Below, one piece after another: positions 1 to 8,501 of a stretch of DNA of 64,000 bases. Both the position numbers and the translations under genes were made by a program. Source of the stretch: Streptomyces sp. NK15101. GTDB lineage: Bacteria > Actinomycetota > Actinomycetes > Streptomycetales > Streptomycetaceae. Within the stretch, counting starts at the first letter, position 1. Every line of letters begins with the position of its first letter. The notes beneath the pieces were generated by a model that saw nothing but the letters and a program-made list of their open reading frames with translations, was not told where the DNA came from and did no database searches. Location: positions 1-64,000 of the forward strand of contig NZ_JAINVG010000008.1 in NCBI RefSeq assembly GCF_020400725.1, given 5' to 3'.

Positions 1-396
1 CCCCCCCCCCCCCCGCCGTCCCTTCCCGCCCCCCCGGCCCGCCGTGACGGCCGCGCGCAGCCGCCCGTCCGGACCGGCGAGCAGCACCGGGGTCTCCGGC
101 CCGCCCAGGTCCCGCACCGCTGCGCGGTCGTCGTCCGACGCGGCCTCGGCGTTCGACACCACGGCCGCCGCCTCCAGCGACTGGGCGCCGCTGGCCACGG
201 CCATCGCGACCGCGGTCCGCAGCGCGCTCAGCTTGAGCGACTCCAACTCCACGGTGCCGGCCACATAGGTGCGGCCCGTCTCGTCGCGCACGGCCGCGCC
301 CTCGGGCACGCCGTTGCGGGCGCGGGCGCTCCGCGCAAGGGTGATGATCTTGAGGTCCTCGGCGCCGAGGTCCTCGTGCTCGCGGTTGAGTGTCAT
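1..396 (-). CDS. Cytidine deaminase-like protein, C-terminus cut by window edge
   Basis: Leftward frame opening with ATG at 396 (MTLNREHEDLGAEDLKI) and still open at base 1, so the C-terminus is missing. The segments KIITLARSARARNGVPEGAA and RTYVAGTVELESLKLSALRT follow the cytidine deaminase fold, and in Streptomyces this gene normally sits beside era and the CBS-transporter/ybeY/phoH genes found just to the right. Canonical enzymes carry the zinc ligands H-A-E and P-C-x-x-C. Here the matching stretch reads VVSNAEAASD, with Asn where the His should be, and no cysteine appears in the visible 132 residues. The visible C-terminal end becomes Gly-rich through a run of 14 C at the window edge. The family fold is fairly sure; deaminase activity is doubtful. 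Confidence 0.75.
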   Translation of the reverse strand, partial: MTLNREHEDLGAEDLKIITLARSARARNGVPEGAAVRDETGRTYVAGTVELESLKLSALRTAVAMAVASGAQSLEAAAVVSNAEAASDDDRAAVRDLGGPETPVLLAGPDGRLRAAVTAGRGGGKGRRGGGG

Positions 397-437
397 GATC
401 CGAGGATAGGCCGGGGCCTGTGGCACGGGTCGGGGGC

Positions 438-1175
438 TCAGCCCCGGGCGGCCTCGACGAACTTGTCGGTGGCCGCCTTGGCGAGGCCGTCGAAGTCCTT
501 CTTGGCCGCGGCGGCGTCCGCCAGGTGCAGCATGCGGAACACACCCGCGCCCTGGCGCGCGACCACCAGGTCGGGCGCGATCTTGATGCCGGGCGCGACC
601 TCCAGGGTCATCCCGAAGGCGATGGCCTCCTCGGCACCCTGCGGGGCGGTGAGCCTCTTCGACTCGACCTTCATCTTCTGGCCCTCGACCTCGACGCTGA
701 AGCCCGCACAGCCGTCCAGCGCCGCGGCGATCTTCTTCGTGTAGTCGGCCGCGCCGGCACCGGCCGGGAAGGTCGCGACCTCCTGGCTGAGCTCGGAGGC
801 GTTGTCGCCGATGACGAAGTCGACGCTCGCGCCCTGGGTGGCGCCCTCGATGCCGGCGCTCATCATGGCGGCCAGGGGCTGGCACTCGGCCTTGTCGGCC
901 TTGTAGACCGTCTTGTCGTCCTCGCCCTTCTTGGCCTTCCAGCCGGACGGCAGGTCCTTCACCTCCAGGGCGGCGGCCTTCATCTGCGCGGCCGTCAGCG
1001 GCGCGGCGGCCGGAGCCTGGGACGTCGGAGCCGCGGAGGCGGAGGCCGACCCACCGGCGGCCGGCTTGTCGGCACCGTCCTTCTCGGTGCCGTCCGAGCC
1101 GCCGCACGCGGCGGTCAGCGAGAGCGCGGAGACGGCGAGAACGGCGGACAGGCCACGGGTGATACGCGTGCGCAT
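438..1175 (-). CDS. Secreted lipoprotein of unknown function
   Basis: 245 residues. The N-terminus is a lipoprotein signal: MRTRITRG, a hydrophobic stretch (about 8-22), and a lipobox LTAAC with the lipidated Cys near residue 24. A flexible linker rich in Ser, Ala and Pro (about 25-60) follows, then a globular domain with two cysteines (C in KAECQPLA and in DGCAGFSV) that could form a disulfide. It should be anchored to the outer face of the membrane. I do not recognise a specific family; the layout resembles small actinobacterial substrate-sensing lipoproteins. It stands alone, 41 bases from the deaminase-like gene and on the same strand. Confidence 0.8.
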   Translation of the reverse strand: MRTRITRGLSAVLAVSALSLTAACGGSDGTEKDGADKPAAGGSASASAAPTSQAPAAAPLTAAQMKAAALEVKDLPSGWKAKKGEDDKTVYKADKAECQPLAAMMSAGIEGATQGASVDFVIGDNASELSQEVATFPAGAGAADYTKKIAAALDGCAGFSVEVEGQKMKVESKRLTAPQGAEEAIAFGMTLEVAPGIKIAPDLVVARQGAGVFRMLHLADAAAAKKDFDGLAKAATDKFVEAARG

Positions 1176-1339
1176 GATGCGGGAGCCTCAAGGGTGAGAG
1201 GGACGACGGGAAGCGGCACGACCGCGTCCTGCGATGTCGTGCCGCGTGAGAATATCCGGGCCCTCCGACATCGCCTCAGCGAGGGCCCCGATTCCTCAAG
1301 AGATCGCCAAATCCACTGGTCACAGGGGGTCGTGCGCGG

Positions 1340-2227
1340 TCAGCCCGCGACCGGGTACATCGCCCCGCGGCGCCCCTCCGGCGAGACCAGCCACTCCAGC
1401 TTCTCGGCCGTGTCCGCCTCCGGGAGCGGGGTGTGCATCACGATCACCAGGTCCGGCCGGGCCGGCACCCTGAGCTGGGTGGACTCGACGACCAGCGTGC
1501 CGACCAGCGGGTGCTCCATCTCCTTGCGGTTCTGGCCGCCCGGCAGGATGTCCCGCCGCTCCCACAGCTCCGCGAACTCCGGGCTGAGCTCCTTGGCCTC
1601 CTCGACCACCGCCCGGAAGCCCTCGTCGTCCGGGCACTCGGAGCACGCCGAACGGAACTGCGCGACGACCTTCGGCGCCAGCTCCTCCCAGAGCGTCGCC
1701 CGCTCGCGGTACAGCGGATCCGTGAAGAACGCGATCAGGCAGTTCTGCACGATCTCCTGCCGCATGCCGAGCACGACCGCCGCCGCGTCGTTCCACATCA
1801 CGGTGTTCCAGTACTGGTCCATGATGTGCGCGGGGAACGGCATCCACGCGTCGATGAGCCGCCGCAGGCCGTGGCACATGTCCCGGTCCTCCGGGGCCGC
1901 CTCCAGCGGCGGCGGGTTCAGCGCCGCCAGGACGTACAGATGGCGCCGCTCGGCCGGGCTCAGCCGCAGCACCCGCGCCACCGAGTCGAGGACCTGCGGG
2001 GAGACCGTGATGTCCCGGCCCTGCTCCAGCCACTGGTACCAGGAGACCCCGACGCCCGCGAGGACCGCGACCTCCTCGCGGCGCAGGCCCGGGGTGCGGC
2101 GGCGCGCACCGCCGTCCGGGAGTCCCGCCTCGGCCGGGCTGACCCGGGCCCGACGGCTCATCAGGAACTCGCGCAGTTCGGCGAGTCGGCGCTGCTTCGC
2201 GCCGGCACTCTCGAGAGCGGTGGCCAC
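1340..2227 (-). CDS. MmyB-type helix-turn-helix transcriptional regulator
   Basis: 295 residues from a GTG at 2227 preceded by GGAGGA seven bases upstream; the reading frame continues further back only as antisense of the neighbouring exporter. An XRE-type helix-turn-helix occupies about residues 10-85 (LRREEVAVLAGVGVSWYQWL, then a helix with SPQVLDSVARVL). A PAS-like ligand-binding domain typical of the MmyB/MLTR family fills the rest (FPAHIMDQYWNTVMWNDAA). Members usually control a divergent adjacent gene, here the DHA2 exporter starting at 2330. A near-perfect palindrome at 2261-2281 lies between them and is the likely operator. A second pair with the same architecture lies at 43780-46196. 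Confidence 0.9.
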   Translation of the reverse strand: MATALESAGAKQRRLAELREFLMSRRARVSPAEAGLPDGGARRRTPGLRREEVAVLAGVGVSWYQWLEQGRDITVSPQVLDSVARVLRLSPAERRHLYVLAALNPPPLEAAPEDRDMCHGLRRLIDAWMPFPAHIMDQYWNTVMWNDAAAVVLGMRQEIVQNCLIAFFTDPLYRERATLWEELAPKVVAQFRSACSECPDDEGFRAVVEEAKELSPEFAELWERRDILPGGQNRKEMEHPLVGTLVVESTQLRVPARPDLVIVMHTPLPEADTAEKLEWLVSPEGRRGAMYPVAG

Positions 2228-2260
2228 GTGTGCTTCCTCCCCCTGGACGCATGGTGGATG

Positions 2261-2281
2261 CCTGGTGGTGCGACCAACAGG
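2261..2281. promoter_or_regulatory. Candidate operator palindrome between regulator and exporter
   Basis: Arms CCTGGTGGT (2261-2269) and ACCAACAGG (2273-2281) are inverted repeats matching at 8 of 9 positions around a 3-base centre. It sits in the 102-bp gap between the divergent MmyB-type regulator and the exporter. That is where an autoregulatory operator would be expected; binding by the neighbouring regulator is inferred. Confidence 0.45.
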
Positions 2282-2329
2282 ATAAGTACCCGCTCCCCGG
2301 CGTTGTTCCCGTCCGCCGAAGGTGGGGGC

Positions 2330-3745
2330 ATGGCAACGACGACCACCCCGCCCGAGTCCCCCACCGCCCCCTCCGCCGCCCCGGCCGCTCCCCCCGCCCT
2401 CACCGGCCGCGACCGGCTCGTCCTCTTCGTCCTGTGCGCCGCCCAGTTCATGGTGGCGCTCGACTTCTCCGTACTGAACGTCGCGCTGCCCGTCCTCGGC
2501 GCCGACCTGCGCTTCGACCCGTCCGCCCTCCAGTGGGCGGTCACCGCCTTCGCCCTGCCCTCCGGCGGCTTCCTGCTGCTCTTCGGCCGGATCGGCGACC
2601 TCTTCGGCCGCAAGAAGCTCTTCCTTTCCGGCCTCGTGCTCTTCGGCGCGGCCTCCCTGCTCGCCACCCTCGCCTGGAGCCCCGGCGCCTTCCTCGCCGG
2701 CCGGGCCCTCCAGGGCCTGGGCGCGGCGGCGATCGTGCCGACCGGCATGGCGCTGCTCACCACCGTCTTCCCCGAGGGCCCGCTGCGGGCCAGGGCGCTG
2801 GGCATCTCCGGCACCCTGATGTCCCTCGGCTTCACCATCGGCATGGTGCTCGGCGGTGTCATGACCGACACCCTCGGCTGGCGCTCCACCATGGCCCTGC
2901 TCGCCGTCTTCACACTGGTCGTGCTGCCGCTCGCCCCGGGCCTGCTGCCCGAGTCCCGCACCCCCGAGCGGCCCCGTCTCGACGTGCCCGGCGCGATGAC
3001 CGTCACCGGCGGTCTGCTCTCCCTGATCTACGCCCTGACGACGGCCGCCGAGCGCGGCTTCGGCGGTGTGGACGTCCCCGTCACCCTCGCCCTCGGCGTG
3101 CTGCTGCTGGTGGCCTTCGGCGTGATCGAGTCCCGGCACCCGGCCCCGCTGGTCTCGCTGCCGGTGCTGCGCCGCCGCACCGTCGCCTTCGGCAACGCGG
3201 GCGGTCTGGTCACCTTCTCGATGATGTCGACGATCGTCTTCGTCCTGACCCTGTACCTGCAGGAGACCCTCGGCCTCTCGGCCTTCGCCTCCGGCATCGT
3301 CTTCGGCGTCCAGGGCGCCTTCTCGGTCCTCGCCGGCATGATCACCCCGAAGGTGATCGGCCGGATCGGGGCCCACCGCACCCTGGTGGTCTCGCTCGCC
3401 GGTCAGGGACTGCTCACCGCCGCGCTGCTCGGCGTCGGCCGGGACTCGGGCGCGGTCCTGGCGACCGTGGCCGTCTCCCTGGCGTCGATGCTGCACCTCG
3501 GCGCGATCATCTCGTACGGCGTGACCGTCACCTCCGGCGTCCGCGACGAGGAGCAGGGGCTCGCGACCGGTCTGGTCACCACCACCCAGCAGGTCGGTCT
3601 CACCGTCGGCATCCCGCTGCTCGGGGTGCTCGCCACCACCGGCGCGGACCTCTTCGCCGGTGTCCGCACGGTCATCGCCCTGGACGCGGCGATCGTGCTG
3701 GGCGCGGCGGCCCTGGTCGCCCTCGGCCTGCGGCGCCGGTCCTGA
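2330..3745 (+). CDS. MFS drug-efflux transporter, DHA2 (EmrB/QacA) family
   Basis: 471 residues, ATG at 2330, directly after a purine-rich GGTGGGGG. Typical MFS motifs are visible: LDFSVLNVALPVLGADL in the first helix, GRIGDLFGRKKLFL as motif A between helices 2 and 3, and GLGAAAIVPTGMALL in the helix-4 region. About 14 hydrophobic segments fit the proton-driven DHA2 exporters. Substrate cannot be told from sequence. It is divergent from an MmyB-type regulator, an arrangement typical of ligand-induced efflux. Confidence 0.9.
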   Translation: MATTTTPPESPTAPSAAPAAPPALTGRDRLVLFVLCAAQFMVALDFSVLNVALPVLGADLRFDPSALQWAVTAFALPSGGFLLLFGRIGDLFGRKKLFLSGLVLFGAASLLATLAWSPGAFLAGRALQGLGAAAIVPTGMALLTTVFPEGPLRARALGISGTLMSLGFTIGMVLGGVMTDTLGWRSTMALLAVFTLVVLPLAPGLLPESRTPERPRLDVPGAMTVTGGLLSLIYALTTAAERGFGGVDVPVTLALGVLLLVAFGVIESRHPAPLVSLPVLRRRTVAFGNAGGLVTFSMMSTIVFVLTLYLQETLGLSAFASGIVFGVQGAFSVLAGMITPKVIGRIGAHRTLVVSLAGQGLLTAALLGVGRDSGAVLATVAVSLASMLHLGAIISYGVTVTSGVRDEEQGLATGLVTTTQQVGLTVGIPLLGVLATTGADLFAGVRTVIALDAAIVLGAAALVALGLRRRS

Positions 3746-3812
3746 ACCGGGGACCGTCCGGGCCGGAGCCGTACGGTCACGGCCTGTCGGGGCCGGAGCC
3801 GTACGGCCTCGG
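3746..3812. repeat. 17-bp direct repeat between convergent genes
   Basis: GGGCCGGAGCCGTACGG occurs at 3760-3776 and again, unchanged, at 3790-3806, a 30-base period. It separates the exporter from the convergent YjbR gene. No clear terminator hairpin with a T tract is visible; the GC-rich inverted pieces (CCGTACGG) may serve that role. Confidence 0.5.
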
Positions 3813-4166
3813 CTACGGCCGGTCGAGGCGGAGCCGCACGGCCTTCGGCAGACCCGCGACCACCAGGTCGTACGAGTCCTCGACGAGCTCCCGGACCATC
3901 CGGTCCGGGAGCTCTCCGACGGTCACGGTGTTCCAGTGCCGCTTGTTCATGTGGTAGCCGGGGGCGATCGCGGGGTGCTCCTCGCGGAGCCGCACCGCCT
4001 CGTCCGGATCGCACTTGAGGTTGACCCGCAGCGGCTCGGCGTCGAGCCACGAGAGCGCGAACATCTTCCCGGCGACCTTGAAGACGGAGACCTCCGGGCT
4101 GAAGGGGAACTCCTCCGAGGCGTCGTTGAAGTCCAGGCAGAAGGCGCGCAGCTCGTCGGGGGTCAT
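3813..4166 (-). CDS. MmcQ/YjbR family protein
   Basis: 117 residues, the usual length of the YjbR/MmcQ family. Diagnostic features are the start [16 protein letters not shown], the FPFSPEVSVFKVAGKMFAL strand region, LRVNLKCDPDEA, and the HMNKRHWNTV stretch near the end. The fold is a CyaY-like double-wing domain thought to bind DNA, but no firm cellular role is established. Its ATG overlaps the stop of the upstream CBS-transporter gene by 4 bases (ATGA at 4163-4166), so it is the last gene of the phoH-ybeY-CBS operon and probably translationally coupled. Confidence 0.85.
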   Translation of the reverse strand: MTPDELRAFCLDFNDASEEFPFSPEVSVFKVAGKMFALSWLDAEPLRVNLKCDPDEAVRLREEHPAIAPGYHMNKRHWNTVTVGELPDRMVRELVEDSYDLVVAGLPKAVRLRLDRP

Positions 4167-5458
4167 TCCGGCTTCTCCTCCGGTTCCAGCGGTTCCACGA
4201 GGACGGTGACGATCTTGTTCCGGCGGCCGGCGGGGGCCTCGGCCGTCAGCCGCAGCGAGCGTCCGTCCGGCAGCTCCACGACCGCCTCGGCGCCCGAGAT
4301 CGGGACCCGGCCGAGGGCCTTGGCGAGCAGACCGCCGACGGTCTCCACGTCCTCGTCGTCGTACTCGTCGGGGCCGAAGCCGTACAGCTCGCCGAGGTCG
4401 CCGATGTCGAGGCGGGCGGTGACCCGGTAGCGGTCCTCGCCGAGCTCCTCGACGGGCGGCAGCTCCCGGTCGTACTCGTCGGTGATCTCGCCGACGATCT
4501 CCTCGAGGATGTCCTCGATGGTGACGATGCCGGCCGTGCCGCCGTACTCGTCGATGACGACGGCGACGTGGTTGCGCTCCTGCTGCATCTCGCGCAGCAG
4601 GTCGCCGGCGTTCTTGGTGTCGGGCACGAAGGCGGCGGGCCGCATCGCGGTGGACACCAGGTCGGCCTCGGACTCCCGGTTGATGTGGGTCCGGCGGACC
4701 AGGTCCTTGAGGTAGACGATGCCGACGATGTCGTCCTCGTTCTCGCCGGTGACCGGTATCCGGGAGAAGCCGGAGCGCAGCGCCAGGGTGAGGGCCTGAC
4801 GGATCGTCTTGTACCGCTCGATGCAGATGAGATCGGTCCGGGGCACCATCACCTCGCGGACGAGGGTGTCGCCCAGCTCGAAGACCGAGTGCACCATCCG
4901 GCGCTCCTCGTCCTCGATCAGCGACTCCTGCTCGGCGAGGTCGACCATGGCCCGCAGCTCGGCCTCGGAGGCGAAGGGGCCCTTGCGGAAGCCCTTGCCC
5001 GGGGTCAGCGCGTTGCCGATGAGGATGAGCAGCTGCGGGATCGGGCCCATGATCCGGGCCAGCGGCAGCAGCACGTACGCGGCGGCGGTCGCCGTGTTCA
5101 GCGGGTGCTGGCGGCCGATGGTGCGCGGCGAGACGCCGACGGCCACGTACGAGACGAGGACCATCACGACGATGGCGACGAGGAGCGCCTGCCAGGTCTC
5201 CGGGAAGGCCGTGAGGCAGGCGTACGTGACGAGGACGCCGGCCGCCATCTCGCAGGCGACGCGGACGAGCAGCGCCACGTTGAGATAGCGGGTCGGGTCG
5301 GCGGCGACCTGGGCGAGCTTCTCCGACCCGCGCCGCCCGGACCGGACGGCCTCGGCGGCACGGAAGCTGGAGACGCGGGCGAGACCGGCCTCGGCGCAGG
5401 CGGCGAGCCAGGCGACGACGACCAGCGCGACCGCGCCGAAGATCAGCGAAGCGTCCAT
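4163..5458 (-). CDS. Hemolysin-family CNNM/CBS-domain membrane protein (CorC/HlyC type)
   Basis: 431 residues from ATG 5458. The N-terminal DUF21/CNNM domain has about four membrane segments ([20 protein letters not shown] at the start). Two CBS domains follow ([11 protein letters not shown]... and ...[20 protein letters not shown]) and then a C-terminal CorC/HlyC domain ([18 protein letters not shown]). The family is linked to divalent-cation (Mg/Co) transport or efflux; the old name hemolysin is historical. It starts 5 bases after ybeY and overlaps YjbR by 4 bases, so it lies inside a leftward operon that is conserved around ybeY and phoH in actinobacteria. Confidence 0.9.
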   Translation of the reverse strand: MDASLIFGAVALVVVAWLAACAEAGLARVSSFRAAEAVRSGRRGSEKLAQVAADPTRYLNVALLVRVACEMAAGVLVTYACLTAFPETWQALLVAIVVMVLVSYVAVGVSPRTIGRQHPLNTATAAAYVLLPLARIMGPIPQLLILIGNALTPGKGFRKGPFASEAELRAMVDLAEQESLIEDEERRMVHSVFELGDTLVREVMVPRTDLICIERYKTIRQALTLALRSGFSRIPVTGENEDDIVGIVYLKDLVRRTHINRESEADLVSTAMRPAAFVPDTKNAGDLLREMQQERNHVAVVIDEYGGTAGIVTIEDILEEIVGEITDEYDRELPPVEELGEDRYRVTARLDIGDLGELYGFGPDEYDDEDVETVGGLLAKALGRVPISGAEAVVELPDGRSLRLTAEAPAGRRNKIVTVLVEPLEPEEKPE

Positions 5459-5463
5459 CGGGG

Positions 5464-5961
5464 TCAGGAGACGGTCGGCGCCGGGGACGGGCCGGTGAGC
5501 CCCTTCTCCGCGCGCCAGCCGTCGACGATCGCCGCCTGGAGGCCGAACATCTCGGCCTTCTCGTCCGGCTCCTCGTGGTCGTACCCGAGCAGGTGCAGCA
5601 CCCCGTGGACGGTGAGGAGCTGGAGCTCCTCGTCCATGGAGTGCTGCGTCGGCGCGTCCTTGCCCTGCTGGGTGGCGACCTCGGGGCAGAGCACGATGTC
5701 GCCGAGCAGCCCCTGCGGGGGCTCCTCGTCGTCCTTCGACGGCGGGCGCAGCTCGTCCATCGGGAAGGACATGACGTCCGTCGGTCCGGGCAGGTCCATC
5801 CACTGGATGTGGAGCTGCTCCATCGCCTCCGCGTCCACCACGATCACCGAGAGCTCGGAGAGGGGGTGGATGCGCATGCGCGCGAGGGCGTAGCGGGCGA
5901 TGTCGAGGATCGCCTGCTCGTCGACCTCGGTACCGGACTCGTTGTTGACGTCGATCGACAT
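5464..5961 (-). CDS. ybeY: Endoribonuclease YbeY, 16S rRNA maturation
   Basis: 165 residues. The zinc-binding signature H-x3-H-x5-H is visible as [13 protein letters not shown] with His at about 119, 123 and 129, and the family motif [10 protein letters not shown] lies around residues 61-70. YbeY is a metal-dependent RNase that acts in 16S rRNA 3'-end maturation and late ribosome quality control. The C-terminal tail after GWRAEKGL is short and Pro-rich. It begins 12 bases after phoH, the normal arrangement in most bacteria, with the CBS-transporter gene following. Confidence 0.95.
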   Translation of the reverse strand: MSIDVNNESGTEVDEQAILDIARYALARMRIHPLSELSVIVVDAEAMEQLHIQWMDLPGPTDVMSFPMDELRPPSKDDEEPPQGLLGDIVLCPEVATQQGKDAPTQHSMDEELQLLTVHGVLHLLGYDHEEPDEKAEMFGLQAAIVDGWRAEKGLTGPSPAPTVS

Positions 5962-5973
5962 GGTGCTTGTGTA

Positions 5974-7020
5974 CTACTTCCCGTTGCGGCCGTTGCGGCT
6001 GTCGTACTGCTCGTACGCGTCGACGATACGGCCGACGAGCTTGTGCCGGACGACATCCTGCGACGTGAGCGTCGAGAAGTGGACGTCGGGGACCCCGTCG
6101 AGGATGTCCCGGACCTGCCGCAGACCGCTCTTCGTCCCGTTCGGCAGGTCGACCTGGGTGACGTCACCGGTGATGACGATCTTCGAGTCGAAGCCGAGGC
6201 GGGTGAGGAACATCTTCATCTGCTCGGGGTTCGTGTTCTGCGCCTCGTCGAGGATGATGAACGCGTCGTTCAGCGTCCGTCCGCGCATGTACGCCAGCGG
6301 CGCGACCTCGATCGTCCCGTTCGCCATCAGCTTGGGGATGGAGTCCGGGTCGAGCATGTCGTGCAGGGCGTCGTAGAGCGGCCGCAGGTACGGGTCGATC
6401 TTCTCGTAGAGCGTGCCGGGCAGGAAGCCGAGGCGCTCGCCCGCCTCGACGGCGGGGCGGGTCAGGATGATCCGGGTGACCTGCTTGGACTGCAGGGCCT
6501 GGACGGCCTTCGCCATGGCGAGATAGGTCTTGCCGGTGCCGGCGGGGCCGATGCCGAAGACGATCGTGTGCTTGTCGATCGCGTCGACGTACCGCTTCTG
6601 GTTGAGCGTCTTGGGGCGGATCGTGCGCCCCCGGCTGGAGAGGATGTTCTGCGTGAGCACCTCGGCGGGGGTCTCCTCGCCGCCTTCGGCCGATCCGTTC
6701 TCGCTCGCCCTGAGCATGGCGATCGAGCGTTCCACTGCGTCCTCCGTCATCGGCTGACCGGTGCGGAGCACCAGCATCATCTCGTCGAACAGGCGCTGGA
6801 TCAGGGCGACTTCCGCCGCGTCTCCGACCGCGCTGACCTGGTTGCCCCGCACATGGATGTCGGTGTCCGGGAACGACCGCTCGATCACGCGGAGCAGGGC
6901 GTCGCCCGAGCCGAGCAGGGTCACCATGGGGTGCTTCGCGGGGACGGTGAAGTGGGCGCGGGCCTGTCCGGGCGCCTCCTCGCGGGGCGCTCCGTCGTGG
7001 GCTGTGGGTGTGTGAGTCAT
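5974..7020 (-). CDS. phoH: PhoH-family ATPase (YbeZ-like)
   Basis: 348 residues from ATG 7020 (MTHTPTAHDG). The frame is open further back, but this start agrees with PhoH proteins I remember from Streptomyces. An N-terminal KH-like segment (about 30-100) is followed by the PhoH P-loop ATPase: Walker A GPAGTGKT near 158-165 and Walker B IILDEAQN. The family couples ATP hydrolysis to RNA handling and partners YbeY. It is the first gene of a leftward operon with ybeY, the CBS transporter and YjbR. The 106-bp gap upstream should hold the promoter, though no convincing -35/-10 pair stands out. Confidence 0.92.
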   Translation of the reverse strand: MTHTPTAHDGAPREEAPGQARAHFTVPAKHPMVTLLGSGDALLRVIERSFPDTDIHVRGNQVSAVGDAAEVALIQRLFDEMMLVLRTGQPMTEDAVERSIAMLRASENGSAEGGEETPAEVLTQNILSSRGRTIRPKTLNQKRYVDAIDKHTIVFGIGPAGTGKTYLAMAKAVQALQSKQVTRIILTRPAVEAGERLGFLPGTLYEKIDPYLRPLYDALHDMLDPDSIPKLMANGTIEVAPLAYMRGRTLNDAFIILDEAQNTNPEQMKMFLTRLGFDSKIVITGDVTQVDLPNGTKSGLRQVRDILDGVPDVHFSTLTSQDVVRHKLVGRIVDAYEQYDSRNGRNGK

Positions 7021-7126
7021 GGGCCGGCACTGTGGCCTGCGCATACCTCCCGTTGCAGGGTCCTCGCCGCTCGACGACCTCTCGGTTACCAAGCCTACGA
7101 CCAGGCGCCGACAAGCCCGTAGCGGT

Positions 7127-8245
7127 TTACGAGTGGGCCGCTCTGAACCCGATCGTCGGCACGGCCCTGCGCAGCGGCCACGCCCGGGCGGGGGCGGGCA
7201 GGAGCCGCTCCAGGAAGGCGTAGCGGCCGCGCAGCGCCTCGGGGTCCTGCCGGGCGTGGCCCTGGACGTGCTGCCACCAGGCGGCGATCTCGCCCCAGGT
7301 CGGGGCGGACAGCGAGCCGCCGAACTCCTGCACCGACAGCGCCGCGGTCAGGCCGGCGAAGGCGAGCCGGTCGGCGAGCGGCCAGTCGGCGAGGGTGCCG
7401 GTGACGAAACCGGCGACGAAGACGTCCCCCGCGCCGGTCGGGTCGAGGGCGGAGACCTGGATGGCGGGGACCTCCGCGGTCTCGCCGGTGGCGCCGTCGA
7501 CGGCGTAGGCGCCCTCGGCGCCGAGGGTGACGACGGCGTAGCGGACCTTGTCGGCGAGGGCGCGGGCCGCGGCCCGGGGGCACTCGGTGCGGGTGTAGCG
7601 CATCGCCTCGGCGGCGTTGGGCAGGAAGGCCTCGCAGTGCTGGAGGTCGGTGAGGCCGGCCAGGTCCCAGCGGCCGGTGTCGTCCCAGCCGACGTCGGCG
7701 AAGACCTTGGCGCCGCCGCGGGCGGCCTGGGCGACCCACTCCTCGGAGCGGCCGGGCACGAGGGAGGCGACGGCGGCGCGCGCGTGCGGCGGGTAGGCGG
7801 GCAGGGCGCCGTCGAGCGGCGGGGCCTCGTGGCCGTGGGAGACCATCGTGCGCTCGCCCTCGTAGGCCATGGAGACGGTGACGGGCGAGTGCCAGCCGGG
7901 CACGGTCCGGGAGAGCGAGAGGTCGATCCCCTCGCCCTGCTCCAGGGCGTCCCAGCAGTACTCGCCGTAGTGGTCGTCGCCGAAGGCGGCGGCGAGCGAG
8001 GTCCGGAGCCCGAGCCGGGCGAGGGCGGTGGCCATGTTGGCGACGCCGCCCGGGCTCGACCCCATCCCCCGGGCCCAGGACTCGGTGCCGCGGACGGGTG
8101 CGCTGTCCAGGCCGGTGAAGATGATGTCCAGGAAGACGGTGCCGGTCAGGAAGACGTCGCAGGCCGGGTCGGTGGGCTCGCGCAGGCACACCAACGGGTC
8201 GACCTCGGCGTCGTGTTGCGGCTGCTCTCCCCTTGCTGTGCTCAC
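7127..8245 (-). CDS. PfkB-family carbohydrate kinase
   Basis: 372 residues from GTG 8245 (STARGEQPQHDAEV), with GGGGAG 6 bases upstream. PfkB signatures are SSPGGVANMATALARLG in the N-terminal half and the catalytic DPTGAGDVFVAGF near the C-terminus, where the Asp is the catalytic base and GAGD forms the anion hole. The enzyme transfers phosphate from ATP to a sugar or nucleoside; the substrate cannot be assigned. The N-terminal 35 residues (CLREPTDP) are an extension seen in some Streptomyces members. A Crp-like palindrome lies 117 bases upstream. Confidence 0.88.
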   Translation of the reverse strand: MSTARGEQPQHDAEVDPLVCLREPTDPACDVFLTGTVFLDIIFTGLDSAPVRGTESWARGMGSSPGGVANMATALARLGLRTSLAAAFGDDHYGEYCWDALEQGEGIDLSLSRTVPGWHSPVTVSMAYEGERTMVSHGHEAPPLDGALPAYPPHARAAVASLVPGRSEEWVAQAARGGAKVFADVGWDDTGRWDLAGLTDLQHCEAFLPNAAEAMRYTRTECPRAAARALADKVRYAVVTLGAEGAYAVDGATGETAEVPAIQVSALDPTGAGDVFVAGFVTGTLADWPLADRLAFAGLTAALSVQEFGGSLSAPTWGEIAAWWQHVQGHARQDPEALRGRYAFLERLLPAPARAWPLRRAVPTIGFRAAHS

Positions 8246-8361
8246 GGCAGGCTCCCCGGTCGCGGTGCGGACCAGATCAGTGTGCCCGATGGGGATGGGG
8301 TGACGGGCGGGACGCACAGGAAGGCGCCTCCCATACCCCCGATCCCACAGGCCAAACACAT

Positions 8362-8377
8362 GGTGACCCGGATCACA
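8362..8377. promoter_or_regulatory. Candidate Crp-type cAMP-receptor-protein site
   Basis: GGTGA-CCCGGA-TCACA matches the Crp palindrome TGTGA-N6-TCACA at 9 of 10 arm positions, read on either strand. It lies in the 256-bp gap between the divergent PfkB kinase and the MFS gene. Streptomyces encode a Crp protein. Control of a sugar kinase would make sense, but this is inference from a single site. Confidence 0.4.
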
Positions 8378-8501
8378 CGCCGAACCGGCGGAAACCGCCT
8401 TCTCCGGCCGCCCACCCGCTTGATACACATGGTTCCGCGACCCCGTGCATCGCGCACGCCCCGGGCGCTCCACCCCTCCCCTTCCGTTCCTGGGAACGCC
8501 C

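Noticed and set aside
5575..7122. Long plus-strand frames opposite phoH/ybeY, and similar ones (7019-10576, 21370-24690, 38698-41586)
   Set aside because: They are antisense shadows of real genes; GC-rich codon bias leaves the opposite frames open, and the translations are low-complexity Gly/Arg/Asp.
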